Positions 36,135 through 47,796 of a DNA stretch of 64,000 nucleotides are shown here, piece after piece. Under the pieces are notes generated by a model. The model was not told where the DNA came from. It made no database searches and was given only the letters and a program-made list of their open reading frames with translations. The position numbers and the translations under genes are program-made. Location of the stretch: positions 438,082 to 502,081 of the forward strand of contig NMRA01000231.1 of the NCBI GenBank assembly GCA_002633005.1, given 5' to 3'. The DNA is from Phoronis australis (lineage: Eukaryota; Phoronida; Phoronidae). Position 1 is the stretch's first letter. The number at the start of each line of letters is the position of its first letter.

Positions 36135-36665
36135 TATCCTAGATCTTCCACTGGGTACCTCACCGGTTCTCTTTGTTTTTTTTTTTCTGACCTTCATTTT
36201 TTAGTGATACCATTCAAAGGTTTGTCGCTGAAATTTTTCGATTTTTGGGACTGTGCATCCAGTATGAACAAATAAATCTCCAAGTCTGCCGCATGTGTTG
36301 ACTTGATTTGGCACCAGTTTTCTTGTTCTCTATACAAACATTGGCTGATCAGTTCTGGGAGGGAACATCTTTCCTCATGAGAAAAGCCGCTAGACCTTTT
36401 TGTAAATGACTGCATTCACTGACTCTACTGCTGTGTGCCATTTTATTCCCACATGATCAAGATTTCATTGAAGCACTTCAATAGTTCTTTTTGTTGGCTT
36501 AACCCCGGCAGATCGACATAGTGTGGTGGTTTTGATACTTTAAACCTACTTTTACAAAACGCAATCCCTGGTCTAACAAAAGCAGACGTTCAGACTTTTA
36601 AACGAAGTTGATGAAATTCAAATTAGGTCCAAAATTAGACCTGGTTTTGATAAACCACATCTATG
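36135..36665 (+). repeat. Dispersed repeat C, copy 2
   Basis: Uninterrupted copy of 20480-21390, same orientation, within the 12.3 kb intron. Both copies start next to a TATC[CT]TAGAT[CA]T-CCACTGGGT string, a MITE-end relic, so the unit may have carried that end with it. Confidence 0.78.
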
Positions 36666-39219
36666 GACACTGGTCTCTGTGTTTAATCTCCTGCATTGGT
36701 CTCATAATGGATGTTCACGAAAAAATATTGTTTGGAAACAATGATTAAAAGGTTCACAATGAAATTTTGACCAAGATCGAATGACTTCGTCTTAAAGGTC
36801 GGGTGAATTGCTCTTTCCATGTTAGTATCTAAGGCAGCTCAAAGTTAGCTAATGCGATGATAAAAAACATCGTTTTTGCTGTGTTGTTTGTCCGCTTAGT
36901 CATGGTATTTACACAGAGCAATTGAAATAAGCCATTGACTTTCTGAAAACTATTACTACTATAAAAACAGAATAACGCCGAAAATGGTCACACTTTCTGC
37001 AAATATAACCATGATGAAATATTCGTCTATTATCGACTGAAATTCATTTGATTCCCGACTAATTGTCGACAAAATTGCGACAACTTACTCTACATGTACA
37101 TTCATGGATAAAAAATATCGGTTTGGAACAATGGAATAGCATTAAACTTCGACATGAGTTCAACTTAATTGCAAAATAATTCTGGCGCGATGTTTTTACA
37201 AGTTTGGCAGAATTTGACAAAATTCTGAAGAAGCCTGTAGTACATTTTGAAAATTACAGTACGACAAAATCAATGACACAACTTCGTCGCACAATTAACA
37301 ACTATAACCGCAATGTTGTCTTGAATGCAAACGCCCAGGACGCTAAATCTTTTAGCATTAAAAAAAAACTGACAGAAAACACCGAGACTAATGAAGAAAC
37401 AAGTCACCAGGCAATGGGAATGCAGGCTAAATTTGAAACTGAAACTAGAGGAAAACAAAGAGCTGAAATCCTTTCGCGACTGCTCGCCAAAGCGGCGTGC
37501 TTCTAGAGTCGTTAATACTAATTTAAAAACGGCTACACGTACATAGTGGCCCAGAAATTGTAAAACTCGTACATGTATATACAATAGGTCACACATTTTC
37601 TTAATAGAAATCTATTTGTCAATTTCATGAAAATCAGTTCATGAACTCCAAAGATTGTGTCGCAAACGTAAACCAATCGAAATTGTGCTATACATGTATA
37701 CGATGTAGATCCATATTTTACAAAAATCCTGCAAAGGGATTAAGTAAAACACGCATTCGTTAGGGCGCATTTAAAATCACTATGGACTAAGTACATGTAT
37801 TAATCAGGAAATCATGCAAGGCCAGCCACTTTGAACATGTCCCGTTTCCTTGCACCAAATCGCTGGATACACCAGTGATAAATTTAGAATATCTCTAATT
37901 TCTAATTGTGTACAATGTTCAGGATTTAATGTGTCCCTTGATAATAGATTGCTTGTCATTACCACCGGTTAAAAGAGGTGATTTTAGCCGGTTAAAGCAA
38001 CACAGTCTTCGCCAGGGGTCTTTGCCGCACAACTGAAACTAAAGTCTGTCTTGGTATCTCCTTGTAAATGATTTTCAATACATTCACAATTTGACAGGAT
38101 GTGTTACACTGTATAGTAGCTTTACTTTTTATTTTTTGATAGTTATTGTTCGAAACGAGAGTGAAGCCCTGTTAAGGTGGTAAATATTAGTACGAGATAG
38201 AGTTGCTTAGTTACTTTTTTAACTTTGGAAAAATAATTGCAACATATATAATCATTAGAATGCACTGTAAATTTTGTCCATAATGTGTTCCCCCCACACA
38301 CACAAACACACACACTCACGAAAGTTAGGTTACAACAACCCAGTCCACTAGGAGTTGTTGCAGTCATCAATGATTTTAAACGCGTGTGATTTTAATTAGT
38401 GGGTAGGTTTACAATTAATATTATCAAAAGAGATTAGAGCAATTATATTTTCTGTAGAAGAGAATGACCATGTCATCAGACAAAATAGCAAAAAAGAACT
38501 AATCAGGTGTCTCAAATCTAATCAATAAATCGTCGAATAGATTTTTCTTATGTTGAGCAAAAGCATGAAAAGAACTTCACACCAGTGCAAAAGCAGGTAA
38601 CCGAAAACGTTGACTATCGCCATTGTCCAAAAAAGCCTTGTTACAGTGAAGTTACAGTGTTTGTAACCTCTGAATTTCTGTGTTCCATTTAAGGAAACTT
38701 TGAACATTGTTGATCAGGTTGTACCTATGTATAAATATCTCAAATTTTGTAAAATTTAACACCTATAAAGTATGTTTTCCGAAAGATGAATAAATATTCT
38801 GACAAAATGTGTTATTCTCATTTACTTGTCCTGGTGTTTCCACAAGATATGGGTTTTTGATAATTTGCTTTGACGTTGAACGCAAAAATAAAAAATACTG
38901 CTCCTCCATTCGTTTTGGTCTTTTGTCAATACGTACATTGCATTTTCGAGGGAGCCACTTTTTAGAGTATTTTAATCGAAAACAAGGACCTAAATCGAGG
39001 TTCCGAGACTCGTTTCCCCTCGGAGGGAAACAGATAACAAGTATTCGAAATTTCACAGGAATAAGTTCAGGCATTGGCGAAAAATTGATGCTCAAAAAAT
39101 TGAAATAAACTCCAAAATCGCAACGCTAGAAATCAGCAATAACGCACTACAGTGATCGAGAATTGCACATTAGCACCGATATCACAACTTTCAGGAATTT
39201 TTTATGTAACATATATTTA
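36666..39219. other. Intron DNA, no gene seen
   Basis: AT-rich. The 100-codon plus frame at 37204-37506 (Lys/Thr/Asn-rich) begins at TTG, has no domain and is mirrored by a minus frame. Not called. Confidence 0.45.
38288..38320 (-). repeat. (CA)-rich microsatellite
   Basis: Short ACACAC tract with interruptions (38293-38318). It produces the VCVCVC run of a chance minus-strand frame. Confidence 0.85.
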
Positions 39220-39890
39220 TTATAATATTAAGACATTTCACAATACAAAGAAGTAGTAAAAGACATACACGCAAGCACACATACATCACAAGCACACTCC
39301 GGGATCAGAAATATCGCCAAAGACGAAAATTAAACAGATAAAAATATGAATCATTGGGGTCCACCTTTCAACGAATAAGTCATGTTGACAGTTACTTTAG
39401 AAAATTACTTTTTCAAGCTTGTGATATCTAGAAAATTCTTTTTTGAGTCTCTGCAAACATGGAACACTAGAGCTTATTTTCGCTTTATAAATATGATACT
39501 TTACCAAACATATAACCAAATTAATAGCATGTTCGGCATTATGCCGTCCAAACAAAACCTCATGTAAAATCAGTTCTAGTGATTCCCGGTTTTCGTTTAC
39601 AGGCACCCAAAAAATTTAAATCATTGCACATGACCAATACAAGTGAACAAGATCTTCAGACTCAGTATTACCAAAAGAACACAAACGTGAACTTGTTACA
39701 CCAGTTTTCTGTGATATCAGTACTAATAGGTCTGTGAAGAAATCTTGTTTGAAATCACCTCAGTTTTGTATCCATAGTAAAATTAACTGCCAATATATTA
39801 CATTTCCGCCACAATTCCGACTGCAATATTTAAATAATTTTCCCATTTAATCACATAGTTAGTTTTTTATACAAAGGCATGATTGTACGA
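39220..39890 (-). mobile_element. L1/Tx1-type LINE, C-terminal end of ORF2
   Basis: Read leftward: FTMDTKLR then FQTRFLHRPISTD, RLCSFGNTESEDLVHLYW, SCAMI, EVLFGRHNAEHAINLVICL and KYHIYKAKIS. The CSFxxxxESEDLVHLYWxC block and the H-IYK-K end are characteristic of the region after the reverse transcriptase. It probably belongs to the same insertion as 40930-41965, with about 1 kb of other sequence now in between. Confidence 0.7.
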
Positions 39891-39999
39891 TTGCAAACAG
39901 TTTAGCCTACATTAGTGCACTTCTAAAACAGTCAAAACAAAATGAGAACAACGAGGAAGAATAGCTTAAAATGCATCGCCAGTAGTAGAGTAAAAGGTT

Positions 40000-40545
40000 T
40001 TGAGGCCCGTTTTTGCGGGACCTCGGTCAAAGGTCATGAATCCGAAGGGAAATGTCAAAGGTCACATGGGATGGATGCAATCTGAAGGAACATCATCTTA
40101 CTACCGGACGGAAGTGTCAATGACGTCACAGCTTATTGTATATTAGGTTTAACTATACCCGTAAGGGAGGCACCTCGATCCAAGGTCAATGTCATATGTG
40201 TCACCGGTAAACCCGACGACCCATGTCGAGGTGTATCGTTGAACTCGTTACCAACTTGACTGTTTACGTAACGCACATGATTGATCGCCACATCGGCGCA
40301 CCCGTTTCACTTCCACAATACCTTACACGCAATAAAAACATATGGATGATGGCAAGAGACGGACACGGGCGATACGACGATCGGTTCTCTTTCTTTCGCT
40401 GTCTGGCCGCTCGTAGACTGCGATCTCGAAAGGGTTCAGAGAAAACCAATCAATTGTTATTCTCAATGCTTGTAATAGTATCCCTACTAAAGTTACATTA
40501 TATTGAATGGTAGTCCTACCTTTGACGTCGTTCTCAATGAATTCA
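40000..40545. other. GC-richer segment between LINE halves, with nuclear-receptor-like half-sites
   Basis: CGGTCAAAGGTCA (40024-40036) and ATGTCAAAGGTCA (40052-40064) fit direct repeats of AGGTCA spaced by one base, as bound by HNF4/RXR-type receptors. CCAAGGTCAATGTCA follows near 40178. A 96-codon frame at 40223-40513 downstream is unrecognised. Composition differs from the AT-rich LINE remains on both sides. Confidence 0.3.
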
Positions 40546-40929
40546 TCCTAAGCAACGTTAGACAATTTTAATGTACCGTTTATCAATATTGCTGCTTCTG
40601 ATTTCCATACATGAATATGTACATTGTTTTTGTTTTTACATATTCACAATAACATTTATAAATATTGGGATACTTATATTAGATACTACTAAAATGTATA
40701 TACCTCTATGTAAATTAATTTCATTTATGAATTGTTTACAACCCAGATATAATGATTCGCGACTTTTGGGCTTGTCATCATTTCTTTGTATGTCTTGTGT
40801 ATTCTTCAATAAATATAAATCACTTAAAAAAGACAGGGTTATCATTTTTTTACTTTCAGAATTATCGTGTTTTTATAATGATAGTGATCATAATCAAAGT
40901 AAAAAAATGTGAAGAGTCATATTTACAGG

Positions 40930-41965
40930 TGTACAACAATTTATAAAAACAATTCTGTTTGATTTGAAATGAAATTACCTTCGCCAATACTTAGTTTAGT
41001 AATATTTTTATTAACTTTCGGTTTTCTAAGTTCCAAAATATCTTGATGGTTTCTCACCATGCTCTACCCATTTTTGCACGAGAAAGCATAAAATGTCTTT
41101 TCAGTTGGTCTATAATTTCCTACTTCTCTATTGGCCGGTTAATAGGTTTATCTAGCAAGTAAAGGGGTTTGGTCCTGTTTTGATAAAGTAAATAATTAAT
41201 ACGGCTTATTTGTCTTCTAAAATTCTTGATAAAACTCTTACTGTCAGTAAATTTTCTTTTACAAAAATGATCTTATATTTTCAGCAACAGGACCACGAAA
41301 AATAATGAGTCTCCAATTGCAAATTGCTTTTCATTTTGAGGAATTTTATATAGGTTCTCTGTTATACGGAAATGCTGCATATTAGCTCGAAACTTCTCGT
41401 GTAATTACTGTCATCGAGAAGAGAACTTCTGAAAAGCCAGAGATTCCGTCCGCTGAAAAATTCTGTAATACGAAAAGAAAGTCTAATATTGCAATGGTCA
41501 TTCCTGTATCCAAAATCAATTCTGGATGATTCCAATAAATTACTCAATTTTTGTGAAACAAAAATGAAATCCAATCGTGCTTCTTTATCGGTTTAACTCT
41601 ATTCCAAGCAATTTGCTTTGCAGTTTGATGAGCAAGACGCCACGGATCAATCGAATTACATGTGGAACAAATTAATATTTTTTCTCCCTTTAGGGTTGTT
41701 TAGGTGGCTACAGTTACAATAGTTCAATCAAAACCTTGGACCAAATTCCAGTCGACACACAGTATTGTAAACTCTGAATCCAAGTCTAATAAAACATCTG
41801 AATTATATGTCTACAAGTTTGGATCATCCATATTTAGTCCATAAATATTGATAACCGTGACACTAATATACTTTTCCAAACTAAAATTAACAAGCAAAAA
41901 AGTTCCTTCGTGATCATGACGTGTTGATTTAATTTCAACATCAAAGTTATTTTTTTTATCTAAAC
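40930..41965 (-). mobile_element. L1/Tx1-type LINE, endonuclease end to linker
   Basis: Read leftward: NNFDVEIKSTRHDHEGTFLL and SVTVINIYGLNMDDPN, then ILCVDWNLVQ (GDWN-type block), IDPWRLAHQTAKQIAWN, ISRIDF-type IDFIFVSQKL, GYRNDHCNIRLSF (SDH-type block) and NLWLFRSSLLDD; then KWVEHGEKPSRYF, the linker typical of this LINE group. The frame is broken by many stops and frameshifts. The 5' end is lost near 41965. The reverse transcriptase core that should follow is missing or replaced. Confidence 0.75.
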
Positions 41966-41980
41966 ATCATTCAACAAAGA

Positions 41981-42047
41981 ATGGACTCACCGGAGACAGC
42001 CCAAGAGTTGTTATCTCTGCGGCGAAAGATGTTAAAGTTGAGTCCCG
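41981..42047 (+). CDS. Possible first exon, unknown gene
   Basis: An ATG in a good animal context (AAGAATGG) opens MDSPETAQELLSLRRKMLKL, then SP, and meets a strong donor CCCG|GTGAGT after 67 bases. The frame stays open past the donor to 42172. No partner exon identified. Confidence 0.22.
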
Positions 42048-42250
42048 GTGAGTTGCCAGCAGTCACTGGTACGGTGCGCGGCTTTAGACGCTCTGCGGCT
42101 GGGTTAAAGATGTTTTATAGGCCTAACTATCCCCAATTCCCGTACCAGTATGAATTTCAAAAAATAACTTGACTTGGCTGCGTCAGATGTGATATGCGAC
42201 GTTGATGTTGAAATTGCGCCATATTTTTTATGTTGATTTCCTTTGTTGGT

Positions 42251-42724
42251 TTATAATTCATATATTGCAATGTAGGCATCCTGGGGAGGCTTGGATGTAC
42301 TTGTGACTGTAGAGTCGTCAAAATTTATCCATTCCCATGCTGACGATTTAACACAGCATGTATAATGACCACCCGTCGTCTTTCTTCCATGGTGTTCAAT
42401 GACTGCTTTTATTTTGTAGCCGGAGAGGTCATACGAGGAAATCTTTGTGTTGATTTTTTCACCATTAGTCGCGGTACGTAAGATATGAATACAAAGGTAT
42501 TTTGGCGGTTTTACTAATGACCATGTGAGCTGGCCACTGAGACTATTACAGTTTGGGCAACTAAAGTCCTCGATGTCCAATGACGTCCACAAGCTGTGCC
42601 ACAACTCCTGCATAGTTATTTCTTTCCTTAGCGTTGGGAGGTAGACGGTCAACTCCCAGTCTATCTGTGTTTTTTCCTTTGTTGTTGTGCAGTTATTACA
42701 GCTCCTAGACAAATTCCCCTTGAA
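42251..42724 (-). CDS. Ubiquitin-specific protease (peptidase C19) catalytic-domain C-terminal part
   Basis: This is the second half of a USP fold, an enzyme that removes ubiquitin from proteins. The open frame reads FKGNL, then the first zinc-knuckle pair (SCNNC), the second pair (DFSCPNC), a beta-rich LCIHILR stretch, the histidine box HHGRKTTGGHYT with the catalytic His, WINFDDSTV supplying the third catalytic residue, and the usual end AYIAIYEL followed by a stop. The Cys box (GNTCYMN type) is missing: a stop codon lies just before FKG and I found no upstream match. It may be one exon of a nested gene with upstream exons I cannot see, or a decayed retrocopy. It sits on the same strand inside the helical-repeat gene's intron, but possible acceptors (phase 0 or 2) do not fit that gene's phase-1 introns, so it is not an alternative terminal exon. 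Confidence 0.72.
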   Translation of the reverse strand, partial: FKGNLSRSCNNCTTTKEKTQIDWELTVYLPTLRKEITMQELWHSLWTSLDIEDFSCPNCNSLSGQLTWSLVKPPKYLCIHILRTATNGEKINTKISSYDLSGYKIKAVIEHHGRKTTGGHYTCCVKSSAWEWINFDDSTVTSTSKPPQDAYIAIYEL

Positions 42725-45371
42725 TTAGTAGAACTACATGCACCATATCCCCACATTGCCCGATCAATGATTTCATCTGATTGTGTGAAATGTGTGCCTC
42801 CAGACAGGTCACAGACAAGTTTTTGTATATAATTCAATTAAATTCATCCCGAGGTTTCTTCTATATCGTGCAAACCCCTACAATTCACGAAATGTTGATG
42901 TCATCCACCATCGAATAGTAAGTTCGTGATACTACAACTGATCCCGGCAATCACACTCAGATTCACACCACACCACACATATAAGACAGTAAGTAGCCTT
43001 CGGAAGAATAGCATTGGCAAAGTCAATAGCCTACATTTACATGCAAATCAGGGTTCACAGTATCTGAAAAGATGAAGTGCCTGTGCTTCAGTCTTATCCT
43101 GACTTTAACGATAGACCGAGGTACGACGCTGGAGTCGAACCGACGTTGTTCACTGGCCAAGTGTATCAATATTTGCAGGTCCACACGTGAATGAAAACCA
43201 TGACATACTTTCGATTTAAAAAGGAAAAAAGCCATGTAAAATGAAGAAAACGCCGGACAACAAAAGTGAAGTAGCTGTTTCTGTTGAAAATCATAGGCTT
43301 TGTCCGTTATACTGACAGTTCCTAATCCTGTAAGGACGATGGTACATCGTAATGCACCTAGTGTTTCGACGTACTGAAAAGTATATCCGTCGATGTATAG
43401 CTTGTCCGTGAACACGCATGAGGTTTTTCATTGTGATGGGTCCTTGCATTTTTAGAATTGGTACAAGTCACTTTCTTCTCATTACCATATCCTTGGGGAA
43501 ATCATCATGTACGAAATGGTTAGTGCCTTTGAAATTTCATCGGTTTATTCATAGTAACAGTCGGTCTTCGTAATACGAGAACTTTACTATTGCATCTCTA
43601 GGTTTACCTTGGAAAGCCTGTCCTACCCTGTGAACTCTTTCAAAACTGACAGCTACACACTTGTAAATATATCTTGCAGTATCGCATTTGGTGTATCAAG
43701 ACAAAGTCCATCCGGGGCTTAGGGAACTCCACCAAAGCGCAGATCTGATCTTCTCGATTAAGTATAATATATCACACAAATGGGTCTTCATTCGGCGATT
43801 TTCCTCAGTAGGTTGTTTTATTTTTGTGCGCGTTGTCTTTAGACCAGGTTTTATTTTCCTCAGCATTGACACGTATGTTATCTATTGATGACTTGAGCTC
43901 ACCCACAGTGTCAGTTGTAACCGGTATCAAATCCAGTTGACGTCTGACAATAGTGAACCATGCCGGCTCCGACTGGGGAATAGTCGCTGAACATTTTCGG
44001 CCATTGTTGAATAATCAATTATAATGCTTCATTTGTGACGCCCCATTTCAACAAATATTATTAAAAGGCCGAAAAAATCATTCAATTTGCCGGCTACTTA
44101 ACCCGCTCTACTGGAGTAGAGTATTGATAATTTCAACAATACAGTGACGTATGATGAATTAGGTATTGCGCAATGTAGAAATTTCGGAATTTCAGCGACC
44201 TGCTGTAGTAGAGATGGCACCAATGGTCAGAACCACCTGACTAACTAAGTGCGTTGTGTGTCTGTCATTTAGCTGAATTAGATTAACACAGCTTTATCGA
44301 GAAGGGTTAGGACAACGTGGATGTGGAGTTTATAAAATACAGAACAGATATCATGAAGAATTTTACTGGTGCAAAGAATTAAATACCGAGAGAACTACGC
44401 TGCGTGGTGGTGACATTTAGCGATTTTCCAACTTAGAACCACTTTCACATCGCAAAATAGAATTATAACGCTGTCTCTTGGTTTCCTTTCTTGTACAAAT
44501 CAGTGTGATTTTTCTTTCATTTTATCTTAGACATTCGAGGTTCTGACTTAATAACCGAGTACCGAGTTAATTCTGGTTTCCAAAATTTAATAAGGTAGAT
44601 AAAAATCCGTATTTAGCGTATCGCAAGTCGTATGAGTGAATTACAAATTTTACAAAAATGTCGGTAAACTTAAAAAGCTCGGTATTGCTTGGCCGATCGC
44701 GGAAATTACCGAAAGCGTAATTGGGTCATTGGGCGGAGCTAAATCCTCAACAGAAGTAAAAGAGATACATGTACCACGGAGGAAAATGGTTGGTGAAAAC
44801 TCCCTAAAAGGATGCCTTCGGTTTCATTTCGATTCCTATAAAAGACTGTATTAAATTTTAGATTGTAAAGGAGGCATTTGTGAAAATAATTTTTTTCGGA
44901 ATATTTTGTTTTGAGGTTTACAGTTACGTTAATTATTCGACGTTCCTTGGTAGAGCAATTGATCAGACGGACGCATATTCACTGTTTTCGCGTTCAGGTA
45001 CCGGGCCACGTAAATAAAAAGCTGAAAACAGCGGAAGATCTTCTAACCCGAGATAATTCGGGTTTGACTCAGAGAAAAAAACTTGGTAACTGGTGTTGAG
45101 TCCCTGGAAATATCCATAAGTCCTCACTGCATTCCTAATCCTTTCGGTCCTTGTAACATGACAAATATTTGTTTTGAACGAAAACTTATTAATAACCCTA
45201 ACCCATCCTACTCCGTAAAATATACGGTAGTTTTTATAATAAACTGAAAAGACCACAGCAGATCGTGCCAGGCACTGCCGATCAAGGACTGGCTTATTCA
45301 CAGGACTATTGGACAGTTAAGTCAAAGTTAATTCTGCCCTAAAACAGTTTTTGTATTGTTACTTCACGGAA
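42725..45371. other. Intron DNA, no gene called
   Basis: A 130-codon minus frame at 43023-43415 (containing FTDKLYIDGYTFQY) is the longest here. It starts from GTG and matches nothing with confidence. I found no upstream protease exon in this stretch. Confidence 0.4.
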
Positions 45372-45373
45372 TA

Positions 45374-46904
45374 TCAGGTGTCACAAAAAGAGCCTTTTTG
45401 ATAAATCATTTTTTAGGAAGTGAATAACCGAATTCGTTCAAATTTTACCCAATGTATCTTCAATTTGCCATCAACAAGTACATGTTGCATCTAAGAGAAA
45501 CACAAAAAAGAAGTACTGTGAAAATGAATACAGCAGAGCGAAAATGTAATATCAATGTTCATGCTTTGCAGGTATCTGCCAGTAAAAAACTGCTTGCCTG
45601 TGTGTCACGTTTTTTGATTTTTATTGCAAAATCTGAAACCAAATCAGTTGTATCCAATTTTACGACTTGCGAAGATGCCTTTGAGTGAAAGTGATCACTT
45701 TACTTTTGAAACATGTTTCGTGGAGAAAGAATCGCAAGGGGTTAACAGGAAAAGGGTGGGGTCGTGCAATGTATTAATAAAACATGCAACACATGGTCTG
45801 TTGCGCTTTAAAAAAGCGTGGGAAACCCAGAACTATAAGTTTGAGGATCGCGTGAGTGATTCAATCCCTGGAGAACAACCCGGGGAATAACAACTCTCTG
45901 AGAGAACTCGCAAGCGATTTACAAGTGAGCAGGCCTTTTGTGGAAGAAATGGCGAAAACACGTCTGGATCAAAAACCTTTCAAAAGAATGTTTGTATTAC
46001 GGAAAGATAAAAATTTTAGAAGGAAAAGAAAAAATCGATGCCGATACTTGCAAGACCGCTATTCAGCTACTGATGTAAGAAGAATCGTGTTCACTCGTCG
46101 GATGAAAAAAATTTACAATACTTATCATACTAAAATTCCCACAACGTATTTATGGGAAACAAAAACAAATTCTCACGTCTTTCACGAGACTTCCAGTTTT
46201 TTCAAAAAAAATGGTTTCCGTTGGAGTACGCTGGGAAGGAGATACAACTATTCATTTTAATGACACTGATAAAGCCAAAGTTAACAGTGAACGCTACATG
46301 TACATGCAATTATTGTATGAAAATCTTTTCCCTGATTGCAGGCGACTTTATCCTGGAAACAATTCCGTGTTTCCGCAAGACGGGGATCCATCACACACGA
46401 GCAAGATAACCCAAGATGATCTCAATGAGGCACACCAAACTTCGTCAAAAAGGACGAGTAGCCTCCTCTCAGTCCAACCTGCAATCAATGGACTATGCCA
46501 CATATGGCTCTCTGACATTAAAAGTTTACAAGTGAATGGGATATAGCTTGACTGACCAGGAGTTAAAAGACAGGATAATTATATTATGGGAGGAAATCTC
46601 TATCGGAAAAATACGGAAAAGCATTTCTGATTGGAAGAAACGACTCCGTTTAATCACGGAGTAATGTGGAGGCCACATTGAGGATAGATTGAAATAAGAG
46701 AGCTTCCCTTTAATTGATATTTTAATTCTTGACCTGATATTATATTTAAACAGTGCTTGCACAAATGGACACACATTTCTTGGGTAATTTGCAAAATTGT
46801 TGAAACTATCCTAAGGTTAATATGTACGAAATGTGAACTTATTCGGTATATATGTTGCTGACAAATTACTTGTCAAAGAGTGGCTCACTTTTCGTGACAC
46901 CCGA
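45374..46904 (+). mobile_element. Mariner/Tc1-superfamily DNA transposon, full length, non-autonomous
   Basis: The ends are long inverted repeats: TCAGGTGTCACAAAAAG on the left and TCGGGTGTCACGAAAAG on the right complement. Similarity continues for about 70 bases, and the element is flanked by the TA target duplication (45372-45373 and 46905-46906). This gives a 1531-bp element, a typical size for mariner. The inside carries a broken transposase. Both ends are recognisable, so the element could in principle still have been mobilised in trans after its gene decayed. It lies within the 12.3 kb intron of the helical-repeat gene, in the opposite orientation. Confidence 0.9.
45650..46690 (+). pseudogene. 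Mariner-like DDE transposase, disrupted
   Basis: Pieces of a cut-and-paste transposase lie in several frames. There is an N-terminal helix-turn-helix (SLRELASDLQVSRPFVEEMA) followed by KPFKRMFVLR. A catalytic block near VRRIVFT has a 5-base insertion just before the first Asp codon. WEGDTTIHFNDTDKAKVNSE, then PGNN and QDGDPSHTSK, give the second Asp block. The C-terminal part runs from MDYATYGSL to SLTDQELKDRIIILWEEI. The third Asp block is scrambled: a TAG replaces the Trp codon before PPLSP and the Asp codon is lost. At least three frameshifts and two stops make it inactive. It is flanked by this element's own inverted repeats. Confidence 0.85.
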
Positions 46905-46906
46905 TA

Positions 46907-47427
46907 TATTTCGTGGCGCGAGCAAAGCTGTTGCGATGTTAATTGAGTGGGTGGAGTACCATCTGTACGTATTTTGTCGCAATTTATCTTTCAACAAGAC
47001 TGGGATAATTCTAAAAACAATGGATATTCATTAGTTGTTTTGAGCGTTGAAACTTTGAGGAATTTGGACGTTTTCCATAATACACCAAAAGTACTGCGTT
47101 AACTACACCATTACCAAGTCTTTGAAACTGAGGAATGCTACTTGGCTGTGCTTAATTAGTCTCAAAACCTTAAAAAAAGGGGTAAATATGAGGACAGACA
47201 GATTGACAGGCCTCATTAACAGCTCTGTTTACAAGAATAAGGGCAGATACTTGGAGATTTGGTCCCCACTTGGCCATGCAGTGAGAACATTTTGCAACTC
47301 AATCACGTTCTATTTATAAAAGGTCAGTAAATGAGTCGAAATGAAAGCATAGTATTTTCCTCCTTCTGGGTTCAGGAGACGACATATTTTATAATAATAC
47401 ACAGCTACTTGAAATTCAGTCACTCAC
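46907..47427. other. Intron DNA between mariner element and helical exon
   Basis: Nothing recognised. The mariner element ends about 520 bases from the donor of the 47428-47796 exon. Confidence 0.5.
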
Positions 47428-47796
47428 CTATGTTTGACAAGGCTCCAATTTCAGTATGGAGAAGGGTAGAGGTCATGCTCATTTCCTTAGAGGTCGCCTG
47501 CTCGCCAAGGTCCGAAAATTTTTCATCAAGTTTCTCTGCAAGTGCTTCAAGTTTTTTACCCTCCTCTCCACCGATCACTTGAGAAAGCTGCGACAGCTTT
47601 TGGCAGTTCTCTGTCATCTCACGTTTGATCGAAGCCACTTGTTTAGAGTGGTTTCCAGGTGACTTGGCCAACTCCTGGAGCTTTTTCTCTGACTCCCGGA
47701 AACTTGAAAGAGTTACAACGATTTCATCAGTTGGATTGCCATACTTTCCTTTCTTGGACACATCCTTGCCCAAGGTTTTCTTCTCCACCTTTTTAC
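47428..47796 (-). CDS. Helical-repeat exon, one unit (123 codons)
   Basis: This phase 1-1 exon has acceptor CAACTTAG and donor CATAG|GTGAGT. A basic linker (KKVEKKTLGKDVSKKG) leads into a three-helix unit carrying SEKKLQELAKSPGNHSK, a REMTENCQKLSQLS helix, the signature IGGEEGKKLEALAEKL and a closing helix ending in ALSNIG. Of the single-unit exons it is the closest to the 49 kb exon, from which a 1.19 kb intron separates it. The first two nucleotides complete a GGT glycine codon begun by the previous exon. The next intron (35137-47427) is 12.3 kb and full of mobile elements. Confidence 0.86.

Larger units (their letters stand above)
35137..47427 (-). other. 12.3 kb intron of the helical-repeat gene
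   Basis: The intron runs from donor GTGAGT to acceptor TTCCTAG on the minus strand. It hosts a short MITE (35811-35954), a repeat copy (36135-36665), a split L1/Tx1-type LINE (39220-41965), a nuclear-receptor-like half-site cluster (about 40024-40186), a ubiquitin-protease exon (42251-42724) and a mariner element (45374-46904). I found no further unit with the GGEEGKKL signature inside it, but exons shorter than about 50 codons could be missed. Confidence 0.7.

Noticed and set aside
37204-37506. 100-codon Lys/Thr-rich plus frame
   Set aside because: It begins at TTG, is low complexity and is mirrored by a minus-strand frame.
40223-40513. 96-codon plus frame with FSFFRCLAARR, loosely like a Polinton-associated protein
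   Set aside because: The similarity is a few residues from memory only and the rest does not fit.
42251-42724. Alternative last exon of the helical-repeat gene
   Set aside because: Available acceptors give phase 0 or 2 while every intron of that gene is phase 1.
43023-43415. 130-codon minus-strand frame
   Set aside because: It starts at GTG, has no recognisable domain and no clear splice sites. The LYIDGYTF string loosely recalls retroelement peptides but not enough to call.
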